Part shown: in pieces, positions 1 through 10,252 of the stretch
How the letters are laid out: each line of letters begins with the position of its first letter
Position numbering within the stretch: the first letter of the stretch is position 1
Assembly: GCA_024734495.1 (NCBI GenBank)
Contig: JALMQS010000030.1
Span: 6,028,640 to 6,092,639, forward strand
DNA length: 64,000 bases
Source of the DNA: Forficula auricularia
Taxonomy: Eukaryota > Arthropoda > Insecta > Dermaptera > Forficulidae
Direction: 5' to 3'
Made by a program: the position numbers and the translations under genes
The notes under the pieces: generated by a model
Databases searched by the model: none
Seen by the model: only the letters and a program-made list of their open reading frames with translations
Told to the model about the DNA's origin: nothing

Positions 1-793
1 GTTGAAATAAATAATTGTTATAATTTAATAAATATAAAATAAAATTGTTCTTATTTTCTTGTTCAGAGTTTTATTTTGAATTTTGTAGATCCTCAAAAAT
101 ATTAGTTGTCCCAGGCCTCACATTGTCTCTGAATTCTCCTGTATGAGTGTGATTCGCATGCCTTCTTATATCCATACTTATACTAATATACAAAATTCGT
201 ACTTGTGGTGGGAGTTATACTAAAAATATGAGAGAGGAAATGTTTTATTTAAAAGGTATTCTTTCTATATAATACCTACTAATGTATAACATAGTTTTTA
301 ACTTCATGACATTCTATTGAGAAATATACAAATACTAATTAGAGTAGGTGAATTCAATACTCAGGTCATCTCCCAAGCCTCTCGAGAATCGTACTTTTGG
401 TTACTGAAACACGAAGAAAAAAACACCAAAGCGAATAACAAGAGATGCATGGAGAGTAGATGTTAGCTTTAATGGAGAATAAAATGAAAAAATGTGAATA
501 TATTGGCCTAAAGTGAATAATTAATTATCTGTAATTATAAATATAAACGTTTAATGTACCATAATGTATGTACCTAAGGAATCAATAAATAATAAATAAA
601 TGAATAATTTAAAAATAGTTGAGAAAATTCACTAGACTTGTGCCAAACTGTCGAGCCTTGTGAAAAAAGTAAAAACTAAAACGAATAGGTAAATAGATAT
701 AGAGATAAATATTTAGGAGTGAGAAGTACTAAACAATAGTGATTGTCGTTAAAATGAGTATATTATTCTTTATGAAATTATAAAATATATTAA
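1..793. other. AT-rich intergenic sequence, no gene seen
   Basis: No open frame of note, no splice-bounded coding stretch and no clear repeat boundary was seen here. There are short runs of A/T and a taaataa-rich stretch near 585-605 that could be the tail of an old LINE, but nothing supports a specific call. Confidence 0.5.
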
Positions 794-794
794 A

Positions 795-850
795 GTAGAA
801 CTCTGATTATCCGCGCCCCGATTAACCGAGATTTGGAATTATTTGAAGCA
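795..850. mobile_element. pogo/Tigger-like terminal fragment
   Basis: The words ctctgattatccgcg and cgattaaccgaga are typical of the ends of pogo/Tigger (Tc1-mariner superfamily) elements. Only this end is recognisable; no partner inverted repeat and no transposase were found. The assignment rests on remembered terminal sequence and is weak. Confidence 0.3.
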
Positions 851-893
851 AACCGGTGAAGAACTTAAGAAAGTTTTAAAAGATAGCCTATGT

Positions 894-1088
894 CAGTGTT
901 TCTCAACTTTTTTTGGTTGACGGCACACTAAAAATATCTGGAATCATTTGCGGCACACCTAAAATATAAAAAGTTGTATGATACAAAAAAAAATGAAGTA
1001 ATTACAAATACTATTTCAAAGCTACAAAACCCATGCAATTTTAATTATTTGTCAAAAACGCTCGAGGCACACAGGTTGAGAAACGCCG
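894..1088. mobile_element. hAT-type MITE, degenerate
   Basis: The left end cagtgtttctcaac and the right end gttgagaaacgccg are near-inverted copies of each other, about 195 bp apart. The CAGTG-TTCTCAACC start is typical of non-autonomous hAT elements. The flanking 8 bp (gcctatgt and gcttagac) match only partly, so the target duplication has decayed. Confidence 0.5.
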
Positions 1089-2550
1089 GCTTAGACAGAC
1101 CAAAATCTAAACAGTTCTCCGCATTGAAAATATCAAAATTTTGCTAAAGTAAAAACTTTCTAAGACAATTTCTTTTTATGAATTTAATTTTTCTATTGAA
1201 TGAGAAAAATAAAGAAAAAAGTAAAACTTTTTCACGATCCAGTACGTTCGCCAGTTAGAACAAGTATTTTTTTCCCCATTATTGTCTGAATTTTATTGAT
1301 GTTCAATAAAATATTTCCTCTCTCTATAACTAGTATAATTTAGATCCAAGAGCAAAAGGTACTTCCTAGAATAACAGAAATTAAAAATTAAATCTTTAAT
1401 AGTCTGAACAGGTCTTGACTTGTATATTTCACATCCTTGCATTTTCTTCGCTGTAAAGGAAGAAGTTTGATAATTCTATCCACGCCCTTTTTATTTATTT
1501 TCCTCGATCGGATTCTAATGAAAGAAAGAATCTTACCCCCCCCCCTCCCTCGCCAATTTATTAATTAAGAAAGAAGTTTTCAAAAAATAAAATAGCTAAT
1601 TTTAAATTTTTGAATCTGGAACTAGATTTCAAGATTTCCGAAAAAATAATCATCATTTTGGTCTATTTCCGACTCTATTTTCATTAGAAATAAATTTTCT
1701 ACTTCCAAACTTTCTGAATGAATGTTCTAAAACAACAATTGAATATTGTCTCTTTATTAGAATTTTATATTAATTATCTAGACAGGGAAAAATATAAACA
1801 AATACTAATACATAATATCACTTTTTTAAGTATGTAGGTATGTATTTCCATATACGAAAATCTATTTTCAAGTATAAAATTTACGAAAATTAAAATTAGA
1901 AGCTCACTATGAGCTAAAAAAATAATAAAGTTCTTATTTCTAAATTAGCTATTAACTATCTTTTTTGAATAACAAATATCAATAGAATTATAACATTTTA
2001 TCCGCGGCCTGAGACAATTTTTTTCTTCAAATGTGGCCCGTGTAAACCTATTCTAGAATCTATTCGGAACATATCCGAATCAAAACACGAACGTAAGAAT
2101 TTTTACTCTGAACATGTAATTTTTTATCACTAATTATCAAATCCTCAGTGCACCTGTACTGGACATGTGCCACGAACGAAGCTATTATTAAATTATTCTA
2201 ATTTTCGTAATTTTACCAAAATCATATCTTGTTGGAAACTCTTAGAAGTTCCCTAATGAACGTTCTAGGTCGTTATGAAAAGCTTTTCAACTGAGCTTAG
2301 TAATAAATTCTATTTTCTCTTATTGATAATTAATCTAATCTTTTCTTTCAATTCTTCTATTCGTATGTTAATTAAGTGAAACAGAAATGAATTTAATAGT
2401 GGTTTTTTAATCATTAAAAAATTGAATATTCTCAATCGAAATGAATATTTTCATTTTTTGAATTTATCAAAAGAATTAAAAAATTTCCCTTTTGTTCACT
2501 GTTCACTTCCTTCATTGAGATCATTTAAATGTAAAATATGCTATTAATTT
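1089..2550. other. AT-rich intergenic sequence, no gene seen
   Basis: No supported coding or RNA gene. A C-run lies near 1537-1548. The sequence is otherwise unremarkable AT-rich DNA leading into the mariner fragment. Confidence 0.5.
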
Positions 2551-2570
2551 ATTGATACTCAGTATACGAA

Positions 2571-2862
2571 TTGTGGTCAAAAAGTTCTTCTCAATCTTTT
2601 TTTATCTTAGTATTGTGTACCATGAATTTACCACAAAGTGCTACAGTTAATGAAGAATACTATTTGAGCTTGTTGCGTCGGATACATGAAGCAATTCGTA
2701 AAAAACTGCCAGATTTATGGATGGACACTTCTTGTAAATTGAACCATGGAAACGCACCAGCCCATCTTCATTGCTTATTCGGGAAAATAGCCCCCTAATG
2801 ACACCGCAACCAACCTATTCACCAGATTTAGCCCCATGGGACTTTTTTCTCTTCACTAAGTT
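2571..2862 (+). pseudogene. mariner transposase, left part (inactive)
   Basis: The reading frame matches the middle of a mariner (Tc1/mariner, D,D34D type) transposase: a segment like TVNEEYYLSLLRRIHEAIRK, then NHGNAPAH, and after a frameshift near 2790 the block YSPDLAPWDFFLFTK. In mariners the second catalytic Asp lies in HDNAPAH; here it is Gly (HGNAPAH), so the enzyme would be dead even without the frameshift. The N-terminal half is not recognisable upstream. The gene is cut at FFLFTK by a LINE insertion and resumes at 8604, in the same orientation. This is a fossil, not a working gene. Confidence 0.85.
2845..2862. repeat. LINE target-site duplication, left copy
   Basis: The 18-bp word ttttctcttcactaagtt occurs here and again at 8604-8621, exactly flanking the LINE. 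It is mariner coding sequence (FLFTK), which shows that the LINE landed in the mariner. Confidence 0.9.
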
Positions 2863-3148
2863 TTTTTTTTTTTTTTTTTTTTTTTTTTATTTGGATTTGA
2901 CTACTAGGTCATACCAATACATTGAATAATACAAACATAGAAAATACATATAACAATAAATACATAATACAATACATAATACAATACATAGAAAAGAAAT
3001 TACATTAATAAATATACATATACATATATATATATCAAATTACAAAAAACAAAAGAAAACAAACATAAAATTAATATAAAATATAACTCATAAAATTATT
3101 ACAAAACCATTAACTAATTAAAAAAAAAAAAAAAAAAACACCATATAT

Positions 3149-6100
3149 TTAAAAATGCAAATTACAACTATCTATAAATTCAACCAATGATCTTAATAAA
3201 TTTTCAGTGGGACAATCAATTAATGCTCTAAAAGTAGGAGGGTCTCTAAAGTGGGGAATAATTTTCTTCATCAATTCACATCTCCGAATTGTATAAAATG
3301 GACAATGCAAAATTAAATGAGCGGGCGTAGCGGGAGTAAGAGAGCATGTGCAAAACGGGGACGGGGATAGAGATAGTCTATAGAGATGGGAATTAGAGAG
3401 GGTATGGTTTATCCTGATACGATTTAATATTGTTATTTCTTTTCTGGTTGATGATGGATTAGAAAGGAACCAAGGTGGACCAGGAGAGGGCTTCAGATTA
3501 TACAGAGATAGGCCTTTAAAGCGTGAGGTTTCACTCCAAATGTTTTTCCAACTATGAAAAAGACCCTGTTTAAAAATATTCATGACATCCTGTGAAGAAA
3601 GTCCTTCTTCCAAAGGGACTCCAGCTCTAACAGCTCTTTTAGCTAAGTAATCTACTAGATTATTATGTATATTTCCTGAATGCCCTTTGATCCAAGAAAA
3701 TCTTACTATATGTTGCTGAAGATATATATATTTTACAATAGAAATTATTTGGAATAAAATTAAGTTTATTTTTCTATTATATTTGCTGAATTGAATAGCA
3801 GTGAGTGCGGATTTTGAGTCTGAAATGATTATTGTAGATTTATGGTTGTTAATTTTAGTATAATTTAAGGCCTCTCTGATTGCTACTAACTCTGCACTAA
3901 AAATTGAGCAAGCAGAATGAAGTTTGAAAAGATGAAAGAAATTATTTGAGGTATTTATGAAAGCGCAGCCAACTCCACTCGTTGATTTAGACCCATCAGT
4001 ATATATTATGTTTTCATAATGTTCATTAGGTCTGATATGAGGTTCTGAAAGTCTAATATACAAAGGGGTGTTTAAAATGTCCAGGTCGATAAGATGAATC
4101 GGATATACAGAAAATTTTTTTAAAGGAATATTTAGGTTATTAAATTTAAGAGAAACTTGCACTAAACAAGGTATTTTTGAGTTATTATAATAAGAAGTTT
4201 CAATGCATGCAAATTCGAGACTACTAATAGCCTCAATGGAAGGATGAAAGAATTTAGATTTACGTTTTGTGAAGAATTTTGCTGCCATGAATTCTCTTCT
4301 TAGACTTAAAGGGGGATCATTTGCCTCCATCAAAATTGCGTTCGTCGGAGAAGATCTTAAATATCCCAGGCATATTCGAAGAGCGCTATATTGTATTCTA
4401 TCTAATAGCTGTAATTTTGTAAATGATGCATTCCCAAAGAGATAATTACCATACTCGAGTCGAGATCTGATTAATGCTTTATAAATAGTAAGAAGAGATT
4501 GGGGGTGTCCACCCCATTTATAATTTGACAGAACGCGAAGTAAGTTTAGAAAGGGAGAACATTTTTCTATTAGATAGTTAATATGTGGAGACCATCTTAA
4601 TTTGAAATCCAAAATTATTCCGAGATACCTTATTTCGCTTTTAACTTCAAACTCATATCCACTTAAATTAACCAATATTGGAAAAGACGAACGTTTTCTA
4701 GAAAATATACACAGGGAAGATTTAGACGGCGATATTCTTAAATTATTATTATTCAAATAATTTGTTAAAAGGAAGAGTGCAGAGGATAACACATCAATAG
4801 TATGTGTGCAGTCAGTAGAAGAATAATAGATTACGAAATCATCTGCATATTGTAACAATTTGAATTCCCCGGATACAGCCTCGAATATGTCGTAAGTGTA
4901 GCATATAAATAATAACGGGCTTAACACAGACCCTTGAGGTACACCATTAGTAAGAAGTCTAGAAAAAGTGTAAGTAGAAGATTTGACCTGAATCGTTCTT
5001 TCAAATAGCAAATTAAAAATTAGCAAAGAGGTAGAAGAACCTACTCCCAATTCGATCAATTTTTGATATAACTTATGCAGATTGACATTATCATAGGCCC
5101 CTTCTATGTCTATAAAAAGTGCCGATGTTACCTTTTTATAAGCAAATCCTTCTAAGATATTATTAATTAAAATTGATAAATTATCCATTGTTGAAGCATT
5201 GGATCGAAATCCAAATGAAGACATGTGTATTTTGTAATTATTTTCTAAAAAAGATTCTAAACGGAATTTAATCATTTTTTCGAAGATTTTTAATAAGCAA
5301 GAGGATAGAGCTATTGGACGAAATGAATTCGCATATTCTGGGGATTTACCAGGTTTTAAAATGGGAATAATAATTTGAATTTTCCAAGATGGAGGTATCT
5401 CATGATTATGTCTTAAATCATTGTATATGTCTAAAAGGTACTCTTGAGCAATAATTGGAATGTTTTTAATCATAGAATATGTAATTCTATCCAAGCCAGG
5501 GGATGAATCTTTGGATGAAATGATTGCTCTATCGAATTCATTAAATGAAAAGGGATCAGCTAAGACATCTGGAGAATTATTTATGGGAATCTGGATAATA
5601 GGAAATTGAGGAGCATTTGGAGGTGCAAGTTTGTCTAAAAAATTATTAATTACTTCAGGAGAAATTACTGATTTATTCTGTATAAATGAGCCATTAATTC
5701 TTCTAATTTTATTCCAAATATCCTTTGAGCTGACATTTGGATTTATAGATGAACAAAACTTATTCCAAGTTTCACGTTTTGCTGTTTTAATTATAAATTT
5801 TGCTTTCGCTTGAAGGCGTTTTAGCTCTATAAAGTTATTTAAAATCGGATTCAATTTATATTTTTTATGGGCTCTCTTTCGCTGTTGTATAATTTCTTGA
5901 CATTCAAGGTTCCACCAACATTTAGGAAAGGATTTAGTGGATAATTTTGTTTGAGGGATCGAGACATTAGCGGCTTCAATAATGGAGGATTCTAAAAATT
6001 TATATTTTAACAAAGAAGAATGTTGAAAGGGAGCACTATTAAATTTAGTCTGAATTATTTGTTTAAAAAGTATCCAATCGGCATTTTCTGTTTTAAATCT

Positions 6101-6799
6101 AGGATTAAAATTTAGTGGAGTGTTACCTCCAGGAAAGTTATGAGTAATTAAAATTGGAAAATGATCTGAGCCGAGGGAGTCTTCTAGGACTTCATAATTA
6201 AAACGAGAAGAAAGAGAGGCTGAAACTAAAGATAAATCAACAATCGACGGATTATTATTACCATGAGTAAGTCTAGTTTCTGTGCCATCATTAAGAATAG
6301 TGAGATTAAGATCATCAATGAGATTTGCTAAATTAGCTCCCTGGACATCTTGAAAGTGACAACCCCATAATTGAGAATGCGCATTAAAATCTCCCAAGAA
6401 AAGGAATGGTGTAGAAACATTATCAAGAATCGATAACCACTCATTACTGGTTAAATAACTTTTAGGGCTGCAATAACATGTTACGATGGACAAGTGAGAG
6501 GATTCAGACAATCTTATTCTTACACCACAAACTTGAATATGAAAAGAAGGTGAAACTAATGGAATAACCTGATAATTTATATTGTTTTTAATTAAAATCA
6601 TGACTCCACCTTTGCCATCGAAACGATCAGCTCTAACAGTAAAGTAATTTGCAATTGTAAAATTAAAGTTTGGTTTTAGCCATGTTTCATTAATTGTCGC
6701 AACATCTATTTTGAGGTCTGAGAGAGCAACTTCAAAACTTCCTTTATTAGCATTAATAGAACGGGAATTCCATTGTAGGATAGACAAATTTCGATCCAT
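3149..6799 (-). CDS. LINE ORF2 polyprotein: endonuclease, reverse transcriptase, RNase H
   Basis: 1216 residues that nick target DNA and copy the element RNA into it (target-primed reverse transcription). The first ~230 residues are an apurinic-type endonuclease: LQWNSRS near the start, INETW, FLGDFNAH, and SDHFPIL. The central part (about residues 470-720) is reverse transcriptase: FRPIALSS, SSFGFR, the first catalytic Asp in FIDIEGAYDN, NGVPQGSVLSP, and the YADD box. A C-terminal RNase H (about 940-1090) shows YTDGSKS, SAELVAIREAL, SDSKSAL and WIKGHSGN with the expected acidic residues. The tail has a CxC...H...C cluster often seen in this group. No stop or frameshift interrupts it, and its length is normal for a complete I-type ORF2. 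Confidence 0.93.
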   Translation of the reverse strand: MDRNLSILQWNSRSINANKGSFEVALSDLKIDVATINETWLKPNFNFTIANYFTVRADRFDGKGGVMILIKNNINYQVIPLVSPSFHIQVCGVRIRLSESSHLSIVTCYCSPKSYLTSNEWLSILDNVSTPFLFLGDFNAHSQLWGCHFQDVQGANLANLIDDLNLTILNDGTETRLTHGNNNPSIVDLSLVSASLSSRFNYEVLEDSLGSDHFPILITHNFPGGNTPLNFNPRFKTENADWILFKQIIQTKFNSAPFQHSSLLKYKFLESSIIEAANVSIPQTKLSTKSFPKCWWNLECQEIIQQRKRAHKKYKLNPILNNFIELKRLQAKAKFIIKTAKRETWNKFCSSINPNVSSKDIWNKIRRINGSFIQNKSVISPEVINNFLDKLAPPNAPQFPIIQIPINNSPDVLADPFSFNEFDRAIISSKDSSPGLDRITYSMIKNIPIIAQEYLLDIYNDLRHNHEIPPSWKIQIIIPILKPGKSPEYANSFRPIALSSCLLKIFEKMIKFRLESFLENNYKIHMSSFGFRSNASTMDNLSILINNILEGFAYKKVTSALFIDIEGAYDNVNLHKLYQKLIELGVGSSTSLLIFNLLFERTIQVKSSTYTFSRLLTNGVPQGSVLSPLLFICYTYDIFEAVSGEFKLLQYADDFVIYYSSTDCTHTIDVLSSALFLLTNYLNNNNLRISPSKSSLCIFSRKRSSFPILVNLSGYEFEVKSEIRYLGIILDFKLRWSPHINYLIEKCSPFLNLLRVLSNYKWGGHPQSLLTIYKALIRSRLEYGNYLFGNASFTKLQLLDRIQYSALRICLGYLRSSPTNAILMEANDPPLSLRREFMAAKFFTKRKSKFFHPSIEAISSLEFACIETSYYNNSKIPCLVQVSLKFNNLNIPLKKFSVYPIHLIDLDILNTPLYIRLSEPHIRPNEHYENIIYTDGSKSTSGVGCAFINTSNNFFHLFKLHSACSIFSAELVAIREALNYTKINNHKSTIIISDSKSALTAIQFSKYNRKINLILFQIISIVKYIYLQQHIVRFSWIKGHSGNIHNNLVDYLAKRAVRAGVPLEEGLSSQDVMNIFKQGLFHSWKNIWSETSRFKGLSLYNLKPSPGPPWFLSNPSSTRKEITILNRIRINHTLSNSHLYRLSLSPSPFCTCSLTPATPAHLILHCPFYTIRRCELMKKIIPHFRDPPTFRALIDCPTENLLRSLVEFIDSCNLHF

Positions 6800-6894
6800 T
6801 TTTAATTAATTTTAACATCATTATAAGAATAATACCTAAATTACCTAAAATAGAATTTACTTATTTTAAATAGATTTAAAATAATATTCGTACA

Positions 6895-8451
6895 TTAATT
6901 TTGAACGGTAAAATTAATGATTTCATCAACTATATTTGAATAATCCTGAAAAGAGTCAGTGCTGCTAGAATTTGGATGCATTTTCGAAAACAGGAGTTTA
7001 AAGGATGATTTCAATAAATTTTTTATATATTCTTTGTCCTCTCTTACACTATGCCCTAAATCAGATTCTTTTTCCTTAATATTTTCTTCATTGATGGAAT
7101 TTTGATAAACAGGTGAAGAAGGACCACTAATTTGATTTGATACATTTTGAAGTATTTTGAAATTAGGGACCGGTTTGTCAATCTTAGGTTTAGTTTTTTT
7201 GGGTACTCTTATAATATTGCTAGTTTTACTAGAATTTGAAGAAAGAGTTTTCTCCCGATAAGCCATTGAGGGGGTTAACGTGGATAATCGATTAGGTGAT
7301 GGAACCAAACTTGGAAATTCCAACTTCGAAGAAACATTTATTCGAGCATTCATCTCTTGACCCACCTTATTTGCATAATTTGAGTTATTCTTTAAATTAT
7401 TTTTTGCTTCCAAAAACGAAATATTACACAAAGCCATCATTTCCTTAATCTTTTTTTGGACCAGCAACTCGGGACAACTAGGATCCGTCGACCAATGTTC
7501 TCCTGCGCAGTGAATACAACAACTTTTAGCCTTACACTCCCCCTGATGAACCCCTTGCCCACACTTTCTACACCTAGCAGCGAACAAACAGCGTCCGCTC
7601 ATATGCCCAAATTTCATACATTTGTAGCATTGTGTTACCTTTTGAATGAAAGGCTCCACCTTACAAACAACTCCTAAAATCTTCACTTCATTTGGAAGAG
7701 TTTGTCCTTTAAAAGTCAAACATACTAGGGAAGATAACGATTTTTGACCATTTCTAAACGAATTCAGTCTTCTAACTTTTGCAATTTCTACATCTGATAC
7801 AGCGTAGCCTAAAATATCATCCTCCGTTATAGAATAATCAATGTCTCTGATAAGCCCTTGTCTAAATAACATGAACCTTGGAATAAAACAAATCAATTTT
7901 TTTGTTTCCCAAAATTGCTCGTTTTTCAAAGCATTTGCACTATTATAGTTATCCAATGTTATTTTTATACGCCTTTTATCTATTTTGAGAATAGAATTAA
8001 CATTTTTATAAATAGAGAAACAAAGATCTCTAACCAACTTTCCCACTGCCATGGGATGGACTTTCTCATTCGGGTCTATGGTTTCCACATAAAGGACGAA
8101 AGGACCATTATCAGAACAGTCGTAAATATTTTCCTTACATTGAAGCTGATATGGCGAAGGTATCAGTTTATTCGAAATAGAGGTTGAGCACTCACCAGAT
8201 TGAACACTATCTTGAGAGAGAGAAGGATCAATTACTAAAGGTTGATTGTTTACATGGAGACTAGAGATTTTTTGTTTATTAACAAAATCTTCATCTTCAT
8301 CATCTTCTTTTTTTCTTTTTAGATTGAAATTTTCCACATCCATCTTCTCATTAGAATCGTTGAGGACAACCAAGGCAGAAACAATTGTTTTTGTTAAGTC
8401 CATGTCCTCTGCCTGGCCGCCCGGAGGGGCCCGGTCCCCCTGAAAGTTCAT
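6895..8451 (-). CDS. LINE ORF1 (gag-like RNA-binding protein)
   Basis: 518 residues, the RNA-binding partner of ORF2; it is expected to coat the element transcript. A central folded region is followed by three zinc knuckles in a row at about residues 275-325: CYKCMKFGHMSGRC, CRKCGQGVHQGEC and a CxxC-H-C variant. This triple arrangement is typical of I/Jockey ORF1 proteins. The N-terminus has an acidic/basic low-complexity stretch (KRKKEDDEDED). The C-terminus is Ser/Asn-rich. The ATG at 8451 is the first in the open frame, about 150 bp after the element start. The ORF is intact and 95 bp upstream of ORF2. Confidence 0.9.
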   Translation of the reverse strand: MNFQGDRAPPGGQAEDMDLTKTIVSALVVLNDSNEKMDVENFNLKRKKEDDEDEDFVNKQKISSLHVNNQPLVIDPSLSQDSVQSGECSTSISNKLIPSPYQLQCKENIYDCSDNGPFVLYVETIDPNEKVHPMAVGKLVRDLCFSIYKNVNSILKIDKRRIKITLDNYNSANALKNEQFWETKKLICFIPRFMLFRQGLIRDIDYSITEDDILGYAVSDVEIAKVRRLNSFRNGQKSLSSLVCLTFKGQTLPNEVKILGVVCKVEPFIQKVTQCYKCMKFGHMSGRCLFAARCRKCGQGVHQGECKAKSCCIHCAGEHWSTDPSCPELLVQKKIKEMMALCNISFLEAKNNLKNNSNYANKVGQEMNARINVSSKLEFPSLVPSPNRLSTLTPSMAYREKTLSSNSSKTSNIIRVPKKTKPKIDKPVPNFKILQNVSNQISGPSSPVYQNSINEENIKEKESDLGHSVREDKEYIKNLLKSSFKLLFSKMHPNSSSTDSFQDYSNIVDEIINFTVQN

Positions 8452-8603
8452 AAGCAGCCCCGGAAGGCTATTTTTTTAGTTCAAAACACTTATAACCGAA
8501 TTTATCAACTCAACAAACACAAAATATAACAAAAAACTTTAAAAAAAAAACCAAAATAAGAAAAAAAAACTATACTATTCACGAGCGATTTTTTTTTATG
8601 TTG

Positions 8604-8621
8604 TTTTCTCTTCACTAAGTT
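8604..8621. repeat. LINE target-site duplication, right copy
   Basis: Second copy of ttttctcttcactaagtt, identical to 2845-2862. The mariner frame continues directly from it. Confidence 0.9.
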
Positions 8622-8700
8622 GAAAAACAATGAAAGGAAAACGTTTTACGATTATTGAAGAATTAAAAACAAAAGCGCTGGAGAAGCTGAACGATATATA

Positions 8701-9116
8701 GGTTTTTAACTTCCAATTCGGACTTTTTCATATCAAATTCGGGATTTTAAAAATCAAGTGCGGACTTTTACATATCAAATTCAGGATTTTAAAAAGAAAA
8801 TAAAAGGATGTTTTAAACCAAATTCAGAATTTAAAAAATCAAAATCAGACTTTTTCAAATCAAATTCAGAATATCTATAAAACCATGCATATTTTACATA
8901 TTAAATTTTATCTTTTTACCTGAAAACTTTTCCTGAGAGTTAAATTAAATTAAAACTTTTTCTATTTTTTCAACTGTTTATTAGTAAATTCTGAATTTGA
9001 TTTGAAACATCTTGAATTTGACTTTTAATATCCTGAATTTGATATGGAAAAGTCCGCACTTGATTTATAAAATCCTGAATTTGATATAGAAAAGTCCGAA
9101 TTTGAAGTTAGAAACC
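8701..9116. mobile_element. Foldback MITE with TA-type target duplication
   Basis: A 416-bp element with long inverted ends: left ggtttttaacttccaattcg, right cgaatttgaagttagaaacc. It is flanked by tata on both sides (8697-8700 and 9117-9120). The interior repeats short units alternating aattc(a/g)gga-type and (t)cggactttt-type words. No coding capacity. TA/TATA duplications suit a Tc1-mariner-type transposase acting in trans, though the family is not recognised. It interrupts the mariner transposase. Confidence 0.75.
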
Positions 9117-9235
9117 TATACCAAATTCTTTGTTTCGGGGATGTTTTGTAGGCTTGAATAAATGGTGGCATAAGTTCATTATATCCGATGGGGACTATTT
9201 TGAAGGGACATTGTAAAAATTAATGAAATAAATAT

Positions 9236-10252
9236 TGTTTTGTATGGTAAATTAAGTTATTTCACGAATAAGTTGATCATTCCTCGTACAAACGCGAAAC
9301 ATTCCTGACGGTGGGCTAGTATTTATTAAATTCACTCGATTTTTTTTTGTTTTTGCTTAGACATGTTTAAAACTTTTAGAAAAAATATTTCCAAGGGTGA
9401 TTTATTCTGAATGTATGTCTATGAGGGTAGATTCCGGTACTCCAGATAACTCAACAACGGAAAGGGATAGAAAGGTGGTTCTAGTACCAAAATCTTATGA
9501 ATTCCAAAAATAGGGCTAATGAAGCTTTCTAGCTTCAAGATCTTGAGATTGTAAAAATGCAAAAAATCACAAAAAATAAACTTGTCTTATCAGCTGAAAT
9601 GGCACACATCTTATACTGCATATGTTATTAAACTGTATCTCGATGTCAAGTTTTAACTTTTTCTTGCTCGATCTGTTCGCTGAAAAAAAGGAGGTTCGGG
9701 ACAGCTTATCTATATGTTTGATCTTCGAAAAAATCTTTTGTATTTCTGCAGAATGACAACTTCTGCCTACTAATTTTTTTAATAAAAAAAATTGTTAATA
9801 ATGAGGTCAATATAAAAATCTATTGTTTTGATAATATTAATAAAAGAAAATTGTAGATAAATTTTTTCTCATTATAAAAACATTTATTTAACACAAAAAA
9901 GATTTCAAGAAATAGAGTTGGAATCTACACTAGTGTTTTTGTTATATTCTGTTGGCTGAAAATAACTTTTTATTTTTTCATTTACTAATAACTAATTAAC
10001 TAGACTGTCAAATCTATTGAAAAATATATCATTCGATTAATAAAAGTTGAATTATTGATCTGTATAAATTTGTTGAAAATGGTATAATTTGTATAGAAGT
10101 TATAGCCCTTTTAAAAGCTCGGTCCATTTACTTCCATGTGAACAGGAGAATTTTTAATCATTTATTTCTCGATAATGGGACAGACAACTTCAAATTTTGG
10201 CCATAAACATTTTATACATCAATGATTCGATAGTAAAAATTCGAGAATTTTC
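9236..10252. other. Mariner tail then AT-rich sequence, no gene
   Basis: After the end of the mariner copy there is no supported gene. Part (about 9400-9600) distantly resembles other stretches in the window near 28330 and 44120 (repeated wording around agattccggtactcc and ccaaaatcttatgaatt), suggesting a very old repeat family. Confidence 0.4.

Larger units (their letters stand above)
2863..8603 (-). mobile_element. Full-length non-LTR retrotransposon (LINE), I/Jockey group with RNase H
   Basis: About 5.7 kb on the minus strand. A T-run at 2861-2888 is the poly(A) tail, then come ORF2 (3149-6799), a 95-bp gap, ORF1 (6895-8451) and a 5' leader of about 150 bp. It is flanked by an 18-bp target-site duplication. 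Both ORFs are uninterrupted and the element is not 5' truncated, so this copy looks young and may still be mobilisable. An ORF1 with three zinc knuckles plus an ORF2 with endonuclease, reverse transcriptase and RNase H points to the I group of LINEs; the exact clade needs a tree. It sits inside a dead mariner, in the opposite orientation. Confidence 0.9.
8604..9235 (+). pseudogene. mariner transposase, right part, split by a MITE
   Basis: The reading resumes after the LINE as LKNNERKTFYDY-like sequence corresponding to the mariner block after FFLF (KxxMKGKRF, IEELKTKALEKLND), is broken by a MITE at 8701-9116, and ends in a segment matching the mariner C-terminus (GLNKWWHKFIISDGDYFEG). Together with 2571-2862 this reconstructs the C-terminal half of one mariner copy hit by two later insertions. 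The mariner 3' terminal repeat is not clear, but probably lies before about 9290. Confidence 0.75.
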
